A stretch of DNA of 64,000 nucleotides. Origin: Halobellus sp. MBLA0158 (GTDB lineage Archaea; Halobacteriota; Halobacteria; Halobacteriales; Haloferacaceae). The notes under the pieces were generated by a model. It was not told the origin of the DNA, did no database searches, and saw only the letters and a program-made list of their open reading frames with translations. Location of the stretch: NCBI RefSeq assembly GCF_041477585.1, contig NZ_JBGNYA010000001.1:930001-994000 (forward strand). Reading direction: 5' to 3'. This document shows positions 8,743-14,797 of this stretch, piece by piece (the stretch's first letter is position 1; each line of letters opens with the position of its first letter). Made by a program: the position numbers and the translations under genes.

Positions 8743-8749
8743 GATTAAA
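8743..8749 (+). promoter_or_regulatory. TATA-like box of the tRNA-Ser gene
   Basis: GATTAAA centred about 30 bases before the first base of the mature tRNA, preceded by an A-rich BRE-like CGAAA at 8736-8740. Spacing fits an archaeal promoter; the call is by position and composition only. Confidence 0.5.
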
Positions 8750-8776
8750 CGCGTCACCGCCCTACTGGTGAGTAGA

Positions 8777-8861
8777 GCCGAGGTAGCCTAGCCTGGCCAA
8801 GGCGGTAGATTCGAAATCTACTGTCCATTCGGACTCGTGAGTTCAAATCTCACCCTCGGCG
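8777..8861 (+). tRNA. tRNA-Ser (anticodon CGA)
   Basis: 85 bases that fold as a class II tRNA: acceptor GCCGAGG (8777-8783) pairs with CCTCGGC (8854-8860), discriminator G; anticodon stem GTAGA/TCTAC closes the loop TTCGAAA, giving anticodon CGA, which reads UCG; a long variable arm (TGTCCATTCGGACTCGTGA region) is typical of tRNA-Ser; the T-loop GTTCAAATC is canonical. No intron and no encoded CCA. The T-arm and 3' end are the start of a 74-bp repeat copied 133 bp downstream. Confidence 0.95.
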
Positions 8862-8914
8862 CTTCTCCGCGATACAACCCACAAGCGGCGCGTGTATGCG
8901 CCGCGATACGCGTT
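8841..8914 (+). repeat. 74-bp direct repeat, copy 1 (contains tRNA-Ser 3' end)
   Basis: Identical over 74 bases to 8974-9047. It begins with GTTCAAATCTCACC of the T-arm, includes the last 21 bases of tRNA-Ser and 53 bases of downstream DNA, and ends at CGATACGCGTT. The flank carries a hairpin GCGGCGC-GTGTAT-GCGCCGC (8885-8904). Copying the 3' end of a tRNA gene is the usual mark left by tRNA-targeting integrases; a plain tandem duplication is the alternative. Confidence 0.9.
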
Positions 8915-8934
8915 GCTCGGGCGGTAGCGACCAC

Positions 8935-8986
8935 GTGAGATTTGAATCAGGGAGGAGCCCCGCTCCGACCGTGGTTCAAATCTCAC
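8935..8986. repeat. 12-bp inverted repeat of the tRNA T-arm sequence
   Basis: GTGAGATTTGAA (8935-8946) is the exact reverse complement of TTCAAATCTCAC (8975-8986), the start of repeat copy 2; 28 bases lie between, including a GGAG/CTCC mini-stem. The spacer between the two 74-bp repeats therefore holds an inverted fragment of the same tRNA 3' sequence, which suggests repeated recombination at this site. Confidence 0.85.
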
Positions 8987-9047
8987 CCTCGGCGCTTCTC
9001 CGCGATACAACCCACAAGCGGCGCGTGTATGCGCCGCGATACGCGTT
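8974..9047 (+). repeat. 74-bp direct repeat, copy 2 (tRNA-Ser 3' end remnant)
   Basis: Perfect copy of 8841-8914 with 59 bases between the copies. It holds only the T-arm and 3' acceptor strand of tRNA-Ser, so it is not a functional tRNA gene. Reads as an attR-like or excision-scar sequence of a lost element; no integrase gene is nearby. Confidence 0.9.
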
Positions 9048-9137
9048 TGCCGCGCCGCCCCGACGCGTTCCCGTGAGGTAAAAATTTCCGGGCCCGTATA
9101 TGTCGGGGCCGTTCGTACCCCCGACCGAGGTGATTCG

Positions 9138-9446
9138 ATGTCGGGAGTCCCGGGGGTCCGCGTGGCGGCCGAGGCCGCGATCCTCTCGTGTGGCCTCGTA
9201 CTCGCCTTTCTGGCGTATCGCGCGTACAGGAACACGGAGTCCGCCGCGCTCGGACTCGTGACCGTCGGCTTCTGCCTCGTGAGTCTCGGCGCGGTCGCGG
9301 GCGTGGCGCTCCCGTTCGTCACGCCCGTAGAGCTCGCTCTCGGACTGACGGTACAGAACGTCCTCACCGCGGTCGGCCTTGCGGCTCTCGTCTACTCGCT
9401 ATGTGTCTCGAAAACGGGCGTCGACACGGGATCGGGACCGGCCTGA
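9138..9446 (+). CDS. Small three-helix membrane protein (DUF7521-like)
   Basis: 102 residues, three hydrophobic helices (about 10-28, 36-58, 68-92) with the FLAYRAYRNTES segment between the first two, a pattern I associate with the haloarchaeal DUF7521 family. A Shine-Dalgarno-like GAGGTGA lies 5 bases before ATG. In other haloarchaea such proteins lie beside small HTH regulators; none is adjacent here. Integral membrane location is clear, function unknown. Confidence 0.75.
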   Translation: MSGVPGVRVAAEAAILSCGLVLAFLAYRAYRNTESAALGLVTVGFCLVSLGAVAGVALPFVTPVELALGLTVQNVLTAVGLAALVYSLCVSKTGVDTGSGPA

Positions 9447-9458
9447 TCCCGTCTTCCG

Positions 9459-9755
9459 TTATGTGGCACTCGTCGCGGTGTCCTGCGTGGCGGTTCCGTC
9501 CGTCGGCGTGAGCACCTTGTAGATGGCCCACACCAGCAGGATCAGCAGCGCCGCCACCACCAGACCGGTGCGGAGCTGCGGGTCGACCATCGGCGTGGCG
9601 ACCACCTCGCCGGCGTCGTTCGTCACCGGCGCCGCGCCGTACGGCGGACCGTCGAGGATTTCGACGACGCCGAGCACGACGACGCTGACGAACATCAGGC
9701 CGGTACTCACGAGCATCACGATCCTGTCGATCGGGTTCAGGTCTTTGAGTGTCAT
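9459..9755 (-). CDS. Small two-helix membrane protein, partner of DoxX
   Basis: 98 residues with two helices (about 12-32 and 62-82) and a polar loop between them. A strong Shine-Dalgarno sequence (GGAGGTGA) precedes ATG by about 7 bases, and the gene follows doxX on the same strand by 14 bp, so the two are co-transcribed. I do not recognise a named family. The pairing suggests a subunit of a membrane complex with DoxX, for instance in sulfur or thiol/quinone chemistry, but this is inference from context only. Confidence 0.75.
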   Translation of the reverse strand: MTLKDLNPIDRIVMLVSTGLMFVSVVVLGVVEILDGPPYGAAPVTNDAGEVVATPMVDPQLRTGLVVAALLILLVWAIYKVLTPTDGTATQDTATSAT

Positions 9756-9769
9756 CTCCTGTCACCTCC

Positions 9770-10306
9770 TCAGCCGAGTAGGTATCTGAGCCGCGGGTGT
9801 TGCTTGATGAACGCGGTCTTCTCGATGATGGCGTCGAGCCCGTAGTAGCGCCCGGCGGCGAACACGATCATCGTCATGAACAGCAGCAGGCCCATCAGGT
9901 CGCCGTTCACGAGCCCGTGGCCGAACTCGGCGTTGCCGGTCCAGAACAGCGTCATGAAGAAGACGCCGCCGAACGCCGCGAGCCGAGTGAGGACGCCGAA
10001 CAGGAGCGCGAGGCCGATCAGCGTCTCGAACAGCGGCACGCCGGCCTTCACGAGCCAGGCGGCGTCGGTGGCCAGGAAGGTCGCGAGGGGCCCGACGACC
10101 GTGCTGCTCATTCCCTCCAGGTACGCCGGCGCGTACGTGTAGTTCAGCCCGTCGGCGATGAGTTTCGTCACGCCGGAATGGAAGAACCACCAGCCGGTGA
10201 GCACCCGAAGGAACGCGATCCAGTACTGGCCCCAGCCGCCGGACAGTGTCAGGGCCGTCTCCTCCCCGAGTAGGTTACCCTCGAACTGGTATGACATACT
10301 TCTCAC
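9770..10306 (-). CDS. DoxX family membrane protein
   Basis: 178 residues with four helices; the first carries WIAFLRVLTGWWFFHSGVTK and a later one ETLIGLALLFGVLTRLAAFGGV, both characteristic of DoxX/SURF4-type proteins. DoxX was named for a subunit of thiosulfate:quinone oxidoreductase, but most family members have no proven substrate. GAGGTGA lies 7 bases before ATG, so this mRNA has a leader, unlike many neighbours. First gene of a two-gene operon with the 98-residue protein. Confidence 0.85.
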   Translation of the reverse strand: MRSMSYQFEGNLLGEETALTLSGGWGQYWIAFLRVLTGWWFFHSGVTKLIADGLNYTYAPAYLEGMSSTVVGPLATFLATDAAWLVKAGVPLFETLIGLALLFGVLTRLAAFGGVFFMTLFWTGNAEFGHGLVNGDLMGLLLFMTMIVFAAGRYYGLDAIIEKTAFIKQHPRLRYLLG

Positions 10307-10555
10307 CTCTACATTCGTTCGTTGTGGTTCCGCGGGGAAAAGCGAATGAAGCGATTTTCATCCGCCGGGAATTGCACAGTCGTCGGACATAATGAAAAAT
10401 AACCGAAAATACGGTATCGGAGGACTCTCCGCGAACTACCGCCACCGACCTGCGCTGTCGCCTCCGCGTCACTCCCTCGGCGGCGACGCCGTCGTTCAGT
10501 TTCACTTTCACTCCGCTAGGCTGACTTACATACCGATTCCCGCCGAACTGCGAGT

Positions 10556-10723
10556 ATGCACGCGACGGCGATCGAAGAGCGGACGACCGAGCGCGCCCAG
10601 CGAACGCGGCGGATCGACGTGACCGACGTCGAGACGGCCCGCGTCACCGAGTACGCCGCGACCAGGGAGGACGTCCGGTTCGAGCGGCGCGGCGGTTGGA
10701 CCTACCTCGTCGAAGAGCGGTAG
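10556..10723 (+). CDS. Small basic/acidic hypothetical protein (55 aa)
   Basis: ATG at 10556 to TAG at 10721-10723, 55 residues, rich in Arg, Glu and Thr, no cysteines, no membrane segment. It begins MHATAIEERTTERAQ and ends GGWTYLVEER, a compact composition typical of haloarchaeal micro-proteins. A TATA-like CTTACATA about 25-32 bases before ATG supports a leaderless transcript. Not recognised; kept because codon use is typical and the promoter is placed correctly. Confidence 0.5.
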   Translation: MHATAIEERTTERAQRTRRIDVTDVETARVTEYAATREDVRFERRGGWTYLVEER

Positions 10724-10751
10724 GACGTCGCGGTCGGCTGAAAGCGCCTCG

Positions 10752-11069
10752 TCACGACCGCGCGTCGCCGTCGAGCGCCGCCTGTTCGCTCCCAGAGTCC
10801 GGAGCGACGTCGCTCGACGCGCCGCTGTCGGAGCCGACGCCCCACGACCGGCGGCCGATCAGGTACGCGTCCGCGTCCGAGCGGTCGTCGGGGTTCGCCG
10901 TTCGGATCCACACCGTCGACTCGCCCTGCGCGGAGAGGCCGGCCGCCCACGCCTCGGCGTCCGCGCGCCCGTCGAAGCGGTGGCGGCTCCCCGCCTGCTG
11001 GATCAGCCGCCCGACCGCGCCGTTCGTCCGGCGCGCCGAGGGCTTCACGTCGACGACGTACTCGCTCAC
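10752..11069 (-). CDS. Conserved haloarchaeal hypothetical protein (105 aa)
   Basis: 105 residues. The first 75 form a compact domain: MSEYVVDVKPSARR at the start, a middle GSRHRFDGRADAEAWAAGL that looks like a helix flanked by strands, then STVWIRTANPDD. The C-terminal 30 residues are a low-complexity acidic/serine tail. No catalytic motif or membrane helix. The central region looks like a small alpha/beta fold, but I do not know a named function. It is tail-to-tail with the 55-residue gene, and leuA lies 72 bp upstream on the same strand. Confidence 0.65.
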   Translation of the reverse strand: MSEYVVDVKPSARRTNGAVGRLIQQAGSRHRFDGRADAEAWAAGLSAQGESTVWIRTANPDDRSDADAYLIGRRSWGVGSDSGASSDVAPDSGSEQAALDGDARS

Positions 11070-11141
11070 ACCCGGGGCTACGGGGCGCTGTCACTTCATC
11101 GTGCGGTCCGTCGAGAAGGCGGTGCGACGCGGCGCCGACGC

Positions 11142-12719
11142 TCAGTCGTCGGCCAGCGTCGCGTCTTCCGGCTCGGCTCCCGGCTCGTCCTCGTCGGCGT
11201 CGGTGGCTAGCAGGCGGTCGAGCGCCTCGACCATCGCCTCGACGCTGCAGCGGGTGATGTCCGAGTCGGAGGTCGCGACCGTCACCGTCCGGTCGCCCTT
11301 CGACATCTCCACCTCGACGGTGACGACGGCGTCGGTGCCGCCGGTGATCGCGTCGACGTGGTAGGATTCGAGCTGCGCGTCGGCCTCGGAGCCGAGCGCG
11401 GCCCGCACGGCCTCGACGGCGGCGTCGACCGGGCCGCTCCCGGTGCCGGAGGCGACGCGCTCTTCGGTGCCGACCCGGAGCCGGACCGAGGCGGTCGGCG
11501 TCCCGCCGCCGGAGGCGGCCGTGAGGTCCAGGAGCTCGACGTGGCGGTCGCGCTCCCGGCCCTGGACGTCCTCGGCGATCGCCAGGAGGTCGGCGTCGGT
11601 GACGCGCTTGTCGCGGTCGCCGAGGCGCTTCACGCGCTCGACGACGTCCGCGAGCTCTTCCTCGCTCACGTCGACGCCGTGCTCGTCGAGCGCCGCGCGG
11701 ACGCCCGCCCGGCCGGCGTGCTTGCCCAGGACGAGCCGGCGTTCGCGACCCACCATCTCTGGGGGATACGGCTCGTACATCGTGTCGTCCTTGAGCGTGC
11801 CGTCGGTGTGGATGCCGCTCTCGTGGGTGAAGGCGTTCTCGCCCACGACCGCCTTGTTCGGCGGGAGCGGCACGCCGGTCGCGTGGGAGACCTGCTGGGC
11901 GAGGTCGTACACCTGTTCTAAGTCCATCGTCTCGACGCCGTAGCCGTGCGCCAGGGCGATGGCGACCTCTTCGAGGGCGACGTTGCCCGCGCGCTCGCCG
12001 ATGCCGTTGATCGTGCCGTGGACGAGGTCCGCGCCGGCCGCGAGGCTGGCCCAGACGTTCGTCATCCCCAGCCCGAGGTCGTCGTGGGTGTGGGTCGACA
12101 CGGGGCCGAGGTCGGCCAGCCGGGAGACGTACTCGTAGGTCGTCTCCGGCGTGGCGTGGCCCACGGTGTCGGCGTAACACGATCGGTCCGCGCCGGCGTC
12201 GAGCGCCTCGGCCATCAGGCGTTCGAGGAAGTCCAGGTCGGCGCGGGAGCCGTCCTCGCCGATGACCTCGACCCAGAGGCCGTGGTCCTTGGCGTAGGCG
12301 ACCAGCTCGCCCGTGTTCTCGACCACCTCGTCGTGGGTGGTGCCGACCTTCCGCTCGACGTGCTTGTCGCTGGCGGGGACGACGATGGTGACGCCGTCTA
12401 CCCCGCAGTCGAGCGCGAGGTCGATGTCGTTCTGGACGCCGCGCGCGAAGCTCGTCACCGTCGCGTCGAGGTCGAGCGCGGTCACCTGGCGGATGGTCTC
12501 GCGCTCGCCCTCGCCGGTGCAGGCGCTGCCGGCCTCGATGTACTCGATGCCGGCCCGGTCGAGCGACCGCGCGATGTCGGCCTTCTCGTCCGGCGTGAGC
12601 GAGACACCCGGGGCTTGTTCGCCGTCTCGGAGCGTCGTGTCTAGCAGCTGTACGGAGTCGTCAGAATCCACGGTGGATGCGAGGGGGTTGTCGGGGTTAC
12701 CCCCGAATAAATCGACCAC
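11142..12719 (-). CDS. leuA: 2-isopropylmalate synthase (LeuA), possibly citramalate synthase-like
   Basis: 525 residues from GTG. Condenses acetyl-CoA with 2-oxoisovalerate, the first committed step of leucine synthesis. HMGL-like TIM barrel begins with LLDTTLRDGEQAPG (catalytic Arg-Asp), has the metal-binding HTHDDLG, and GGGTG-like catalytic positions; the C-terminal third (about 390-500) is the LeuA dimer/allosteric domain (ESYHVDAITGGTDA). Length fits LeuA; the related citramalate synthase for isoleucine is the main alternative. leuB/leuCD are not adjacent. TATA at 12757-12763 gives a leader of about 15 bases. Confidence 0.88.
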   Translation of the reverse strand: MVDLFGGNPDNPLASTVDSDDSVQLLDTTLRDGEQAPGVSLTPDEKADIARSLDRAGIEYIEAGSACTGEGERETIRQVTALDLDATVTSFARGVQNDIDLALDCGVDGVTIVVPASDKHVERKVGTTHDEVVENTGELVAYAKDHGLWVEVIGEDGSRADLDFLERLMAEALDAGADRSCYADTVGHATPETTYEYVSRLADLGPVSTHTHDDLGLGMTNVWASLAAGADLVHGTINGIGERAGNVALEEVAIALAHGYGVETMDLEQVYDLAQQVSHATGVPLPPNKAVVGENAFTHESGIHTDGTLKDDTMYEPYPPEMVGRERRLVLGKHAGRAGVRAALDEHGVDVSEEELADVVERVKRLGDRDKRVTDADLLAIAEDVQGRERDRHVELLDLTAASGGGTPTASVRLRVGTEERVASGTGSGPVDAAVEAVRAALGSEADAQLESYHVDAITGGTDAVVTVEVEMSKGDRTVTVATSDSDITRCSVEAMVEALDRLLATDADEDEPGAEPEDATLADD

Positions 12720-12756
12720 GAGTCATGTGCTCACACAGACTGTGATCGTCCAGCTA

Positions 12757-12763
12757 CTTAAAC
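12757..12763 (-). promoter_or_regulatory. TATA-like box of leuA
   Basis: GTTTAAG on the minus strand, 38-44 bases before the GTG start. The sequence just downstream (12726-12745) has short inverted repeats (GTGTGAGCAC) that could serve an operator. Placement only; no experimental support. Confidence 0.45.
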
Positions 12764-12819
12764 TGCGCCTTCTCGACGAGCGGCTCGACGCGCGCCGTGC
12801 CGCGGTTCCCTCGCACCCC

Positions 12820-13170
12820 TCACTCCTCGACGAGCCGGACGGTGTCTCCGGTCTCGACGCCGTCCGCGGCGCCCGCGGGCAGTTCGACCACGGTGTCGGC
12901 GGTGGCGGCCCCGAGGCCGCGCCACGCCCGCAGGCGCTTTTTCTTCACGACCTCGTCGCCGACGAGCCACAGCGCGTCGAGGTCGAACGGGACGAAGACC
13001 ATGTGGAGGTCGCGGCTGTCGGCCTCGTCGAACTCGAAGACCATCGCGTAGTCGTCGGGGATCGACCGCCGGAACATCAGCCCGCGGGCCCGCGAGAGGA
13101 ACGTGTCGGCCACCTCGACGTCGCTGGCGAGCGTCGCTCGCTCCCCGCCGCTTCGGTGTTCGAGTCGCAC
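12820..13170 (-). CDS. DUF192 domain protein
   Basis: 116 residues from GTG at 13170. The domain signature is complete: ADTFLSRARGLMFRR, a conserved HMVFVPFDLDALWL, and a C-terminal VVELPAGAADGVETGDTVRL. DUF192 proteins are small secreted or cytosolic beta-barrels of unknown reaction. The longer frame to 13296 is rejected: a TATA-like ATTTATG at 13194-13200 lies 24-30 bases before the GTG, placing the transcription start at the chosen codon. Confidence 0.85.
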   Translation of the reverse strand: MRLEHRSGGERATLASDVEVADTFLSRARGLMFRRSIPDDYAMVFEFDEADSRDLHMVFVPFDLDALWLVGDEVVKKKRLRAWRGLGAATADTVVELPAGAADGVETGDTVRLVEE

Positions 13171-13193
13171 AGGCTCCGGTCTGCGGCCGGCCG

Positions 13194-13200
13194 CATAAAT
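13194..13200 (-). promoter_or_regulatory. TATA-like box deciding the DUF192 start
   Basis: ATTTATG on the minus strand, 24-30 bases upstream of GTG at 13170, the spacing of leaderless archaeal promoters. It lies between the DUF192 gene and the divergent HNH-like gene. Confidence 0.55.
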
Positions 13201-13273
13201 CGCTCGGCTGTCGGAGCCGCCGGACCGCCGCGCCACCGGCGGATTCAACTCCCCAGCGGTCACAGCCTGGCGT

Positions 13274-13807
13274 ATGCGGGAGACGCCCACGGGCACGCCG
13301 GTCGGCGTCGACGACCCCTACGACCACGCCGGCGTCTGCGACCACCTCACCGACGACGGCCGGTGCCGCTTCGCGCTGACGCGCGCCGGCGACGACCCAG
13401 AGTTCGCGGCCGCCCGCCGCCGCGCGGACTACGACTGCGTCGCGGCCGCCGACGCCGAGTTCCGCGACTGCCCGCACTACCGATCGACCACCGACGGCCG
13501 CGAGTGCGTCCGCTGCGGCCTGGAAGCCGTCCGGATCGCTCACGACGACTCCCGCCCGCTGCTGGAGGAACACCACCTCTCGTACGGGAGCGCGAGCGGC
13601 GGAGGAGACGACGGCGAGCCGAGCCACGAGATCACGGTCGCGCTCTGTCGGTGGTGCCACGCGAAGATCCACCAGTCGTTCGCGCGCCTCGACGACGACG
13701 CCGCGCCGGACCCCGAAGCGATCGCCGCCCGGGAGGAGCGCCGCGCGAAGGAGCAGTCGGAGTTCGGCTTCACGACCGCGCGCGAGCGGCGGGACGAGGA
13801 CGGTTGA
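13274..13807 (+). CDS. HNH-like zinc protein (DUF7097-type)
   Basis: 177 residues. The N-terminal half has paired cysteines (VCDHLTDDGRCRFA, YDCVAAADAEFRDCPHY); the C-terminal half reads CVRCGLEA ... EEHHLSYG ... ITVALCRWCHAKIHQ, which matches the layout of an HNH nuclease: CxxC, a His-His pair, then CxxCHxxxH. The haloarchaeal family name I recall is DUF7097. It could cut DNA or be a structural zinc protein; no partner gene hints at a phage or defence role. It is divergent from DUF192. Confidence 0.75.
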   Translation: MRETPTGTPVGVDDPYDHAGVCDHLTDDGRCRFALTRAGDDPEFAAARRRADYDCVAAADAEFRDCPHYRSTTDGRECVRCGLEAVRIAHDDSRPLLEEHHLSYGSASGGGDDGEPSHEITVALCRWCHAKIHQSFARLDDDAAPDPEAIAAREERRAKEQSEFGFTTARERRDEDG

Positions 13808-13841
13808 CTCGCCGGTGCTACGACTGCGCCCCCCGTCGGCG

Positions 13842-14045
13842 CTACGTCCCGCTCCGCCGGGCTCGGACCAGCGTCGCCGCGCCGGCGGTCAGGAGCAGGA
13901 GACAGCCGCCGAGCGCGATGATTCCGTAGGGACGCGGTGAGGCACTCGATGCGGCCGTTCCGGCCGGGCCGACGGCCACGAGCGCGACCAGTCCGGCCGC
14001 GCCGAGAAGCGTCGCCCCGAGCCCCCACGCGCGCTGTCTGTCCAT
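13842..14045 (-). CDS. Small two-helix membrane protein (67 aa)
   Basis: 67 residues from ATG at 14045: MDRQRAWGLG, then two Ala/Gly/Leu-rich helices (about 8-28 and 39-58) and a basic end VRARRSGT. The longer frame upstream lacks similarity and crosses the promoter region. Hypothetical membrane protein; not recognised. Tail-to-tail with the HNH-like gene. Confidence 0.55.
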   Translation of the reverse strand: MDRQRAWGLGATLLGAAGLVALVAVGPAGTAASSASPRPYGIIALGGCLLLLTAGAATLVRARRSGT

Positions 14046-14190
14046 ACGCCGCCTGCGTCGCCGGTCCGGATTACGGTATCGGAATCCGAATTCGAAACGG
14101 AATTCGAATCTACGGCTCAGCGAGCGACGGGACTGTGACGCCGCCAGACCGGGCGCTTTTTGGCTCCCTTCGGTGTATAGCCCCCAACTG

Positions 14191-14739
14191 ATGACAAGCA
14201 TCGTCGTCATCGACAACCACGGTCAGTTCACGCACCTCGAGCGCCGCGCGCTCCGGGACCTCGGCGTCGACGTCGAGCTCGTCGACAACACCACCCCGCC
14301 GGAGGAGATCGACGCCGACGGGATCGTCCTCTCGGGCGGCCCGGACATGGACCGCATCGGCAACTGCCCCGAGTACCTCGACCTCGACGTCCCGGTCTTC
14401 GGCATCTGCCTGGGGATGCAGATCCTCGCGGCCGAGCTGGGCGGCGAGGTCGGCTCCGGCGACTACGGCGGCTACGCCGACGTCGACGTCGACATCCTCG
14501 ACGGCGGCGACCCCCTCGTGGGATCGCTCGCGCCCCGGACGCGCGTGTGGGCCAGCCACGCCGACGAGGTGAAAGAGGTCCCCGAGGGCTTCGCCCACAC
14601 CGCGACCTCCGACGTCTGCGACGTCGAGGCGATGAGCGACCCCGACCGCGACCTCTACGGCGTCCAGTGGCACCCCGAGGTCGCCCACACCGAGCGCGGC
14701 GAGGAAGTCTTCCGCAACTTCGTCTCGATCTGCGAGTAG
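14191..14739 (+). CDS. guaAA: GMP synthase glutaminase subunit A
   Basis: 182 residues. Class I glutamine amidotransferase that supplies ammonia to the separate PP-ATPase subunit GuaAB for XMP to GMP; archaea split the enzyme in two. The N-terminus IVVIDNHGQFTHLE is typical; the nucleophile is Cys73 in FGICLGMQ, and the triad is completed by His161 and Glu163 in VQWHPEVAHTE. The second M of the open frame (14191) matches the family N-terminus, so six extra residues are dropped. The partner GuaAB gene is not in the window. Confidence 0.92.
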   Translation: MTSIVVIDNHGQFTHLERRALRDLGVDVELVDNTTPPEEIDADGIVLSGGPDMDRIGNCPEYLDLDVPVFGICLGMQILAAELGGEVGSGDYGGYADVDVDILDGGDPLVGSLAPRTRVWASHADEVKEVPEGFAHTATSDVCDVEAMSDPDRDLYGVQWHPEVAHTERGEEVFRNFVSICE

Positions 14740-14797
14740 CCGCGAGCGGCCGCCGTCAGATCGGCCGAACCGACTCTCCAGCCCCCCCGAATCCTGT

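Noticed and set aside
8974-8994. A second tRNA gene in repeat copy 2
   Set aside because: Only the T-arm and the 3' acceptor strand are present; D-arm and anticodon arm are missing.
8841-9047. Possible CRISPR array from the repeated 74-bp unit
   Set aside because: Only two copies, a single 59-bp spacer, and the repeat is made of tRNA-Ser 3' sequence. No cas genes in the window.
12313-13929. A 538-residue plus-strand frame over leuA start, DUF192 and HNH-like genes
   Set aside because: It conflicts with three better-supported genes and has no recognisable domain; it is a high-GC shadow frame.
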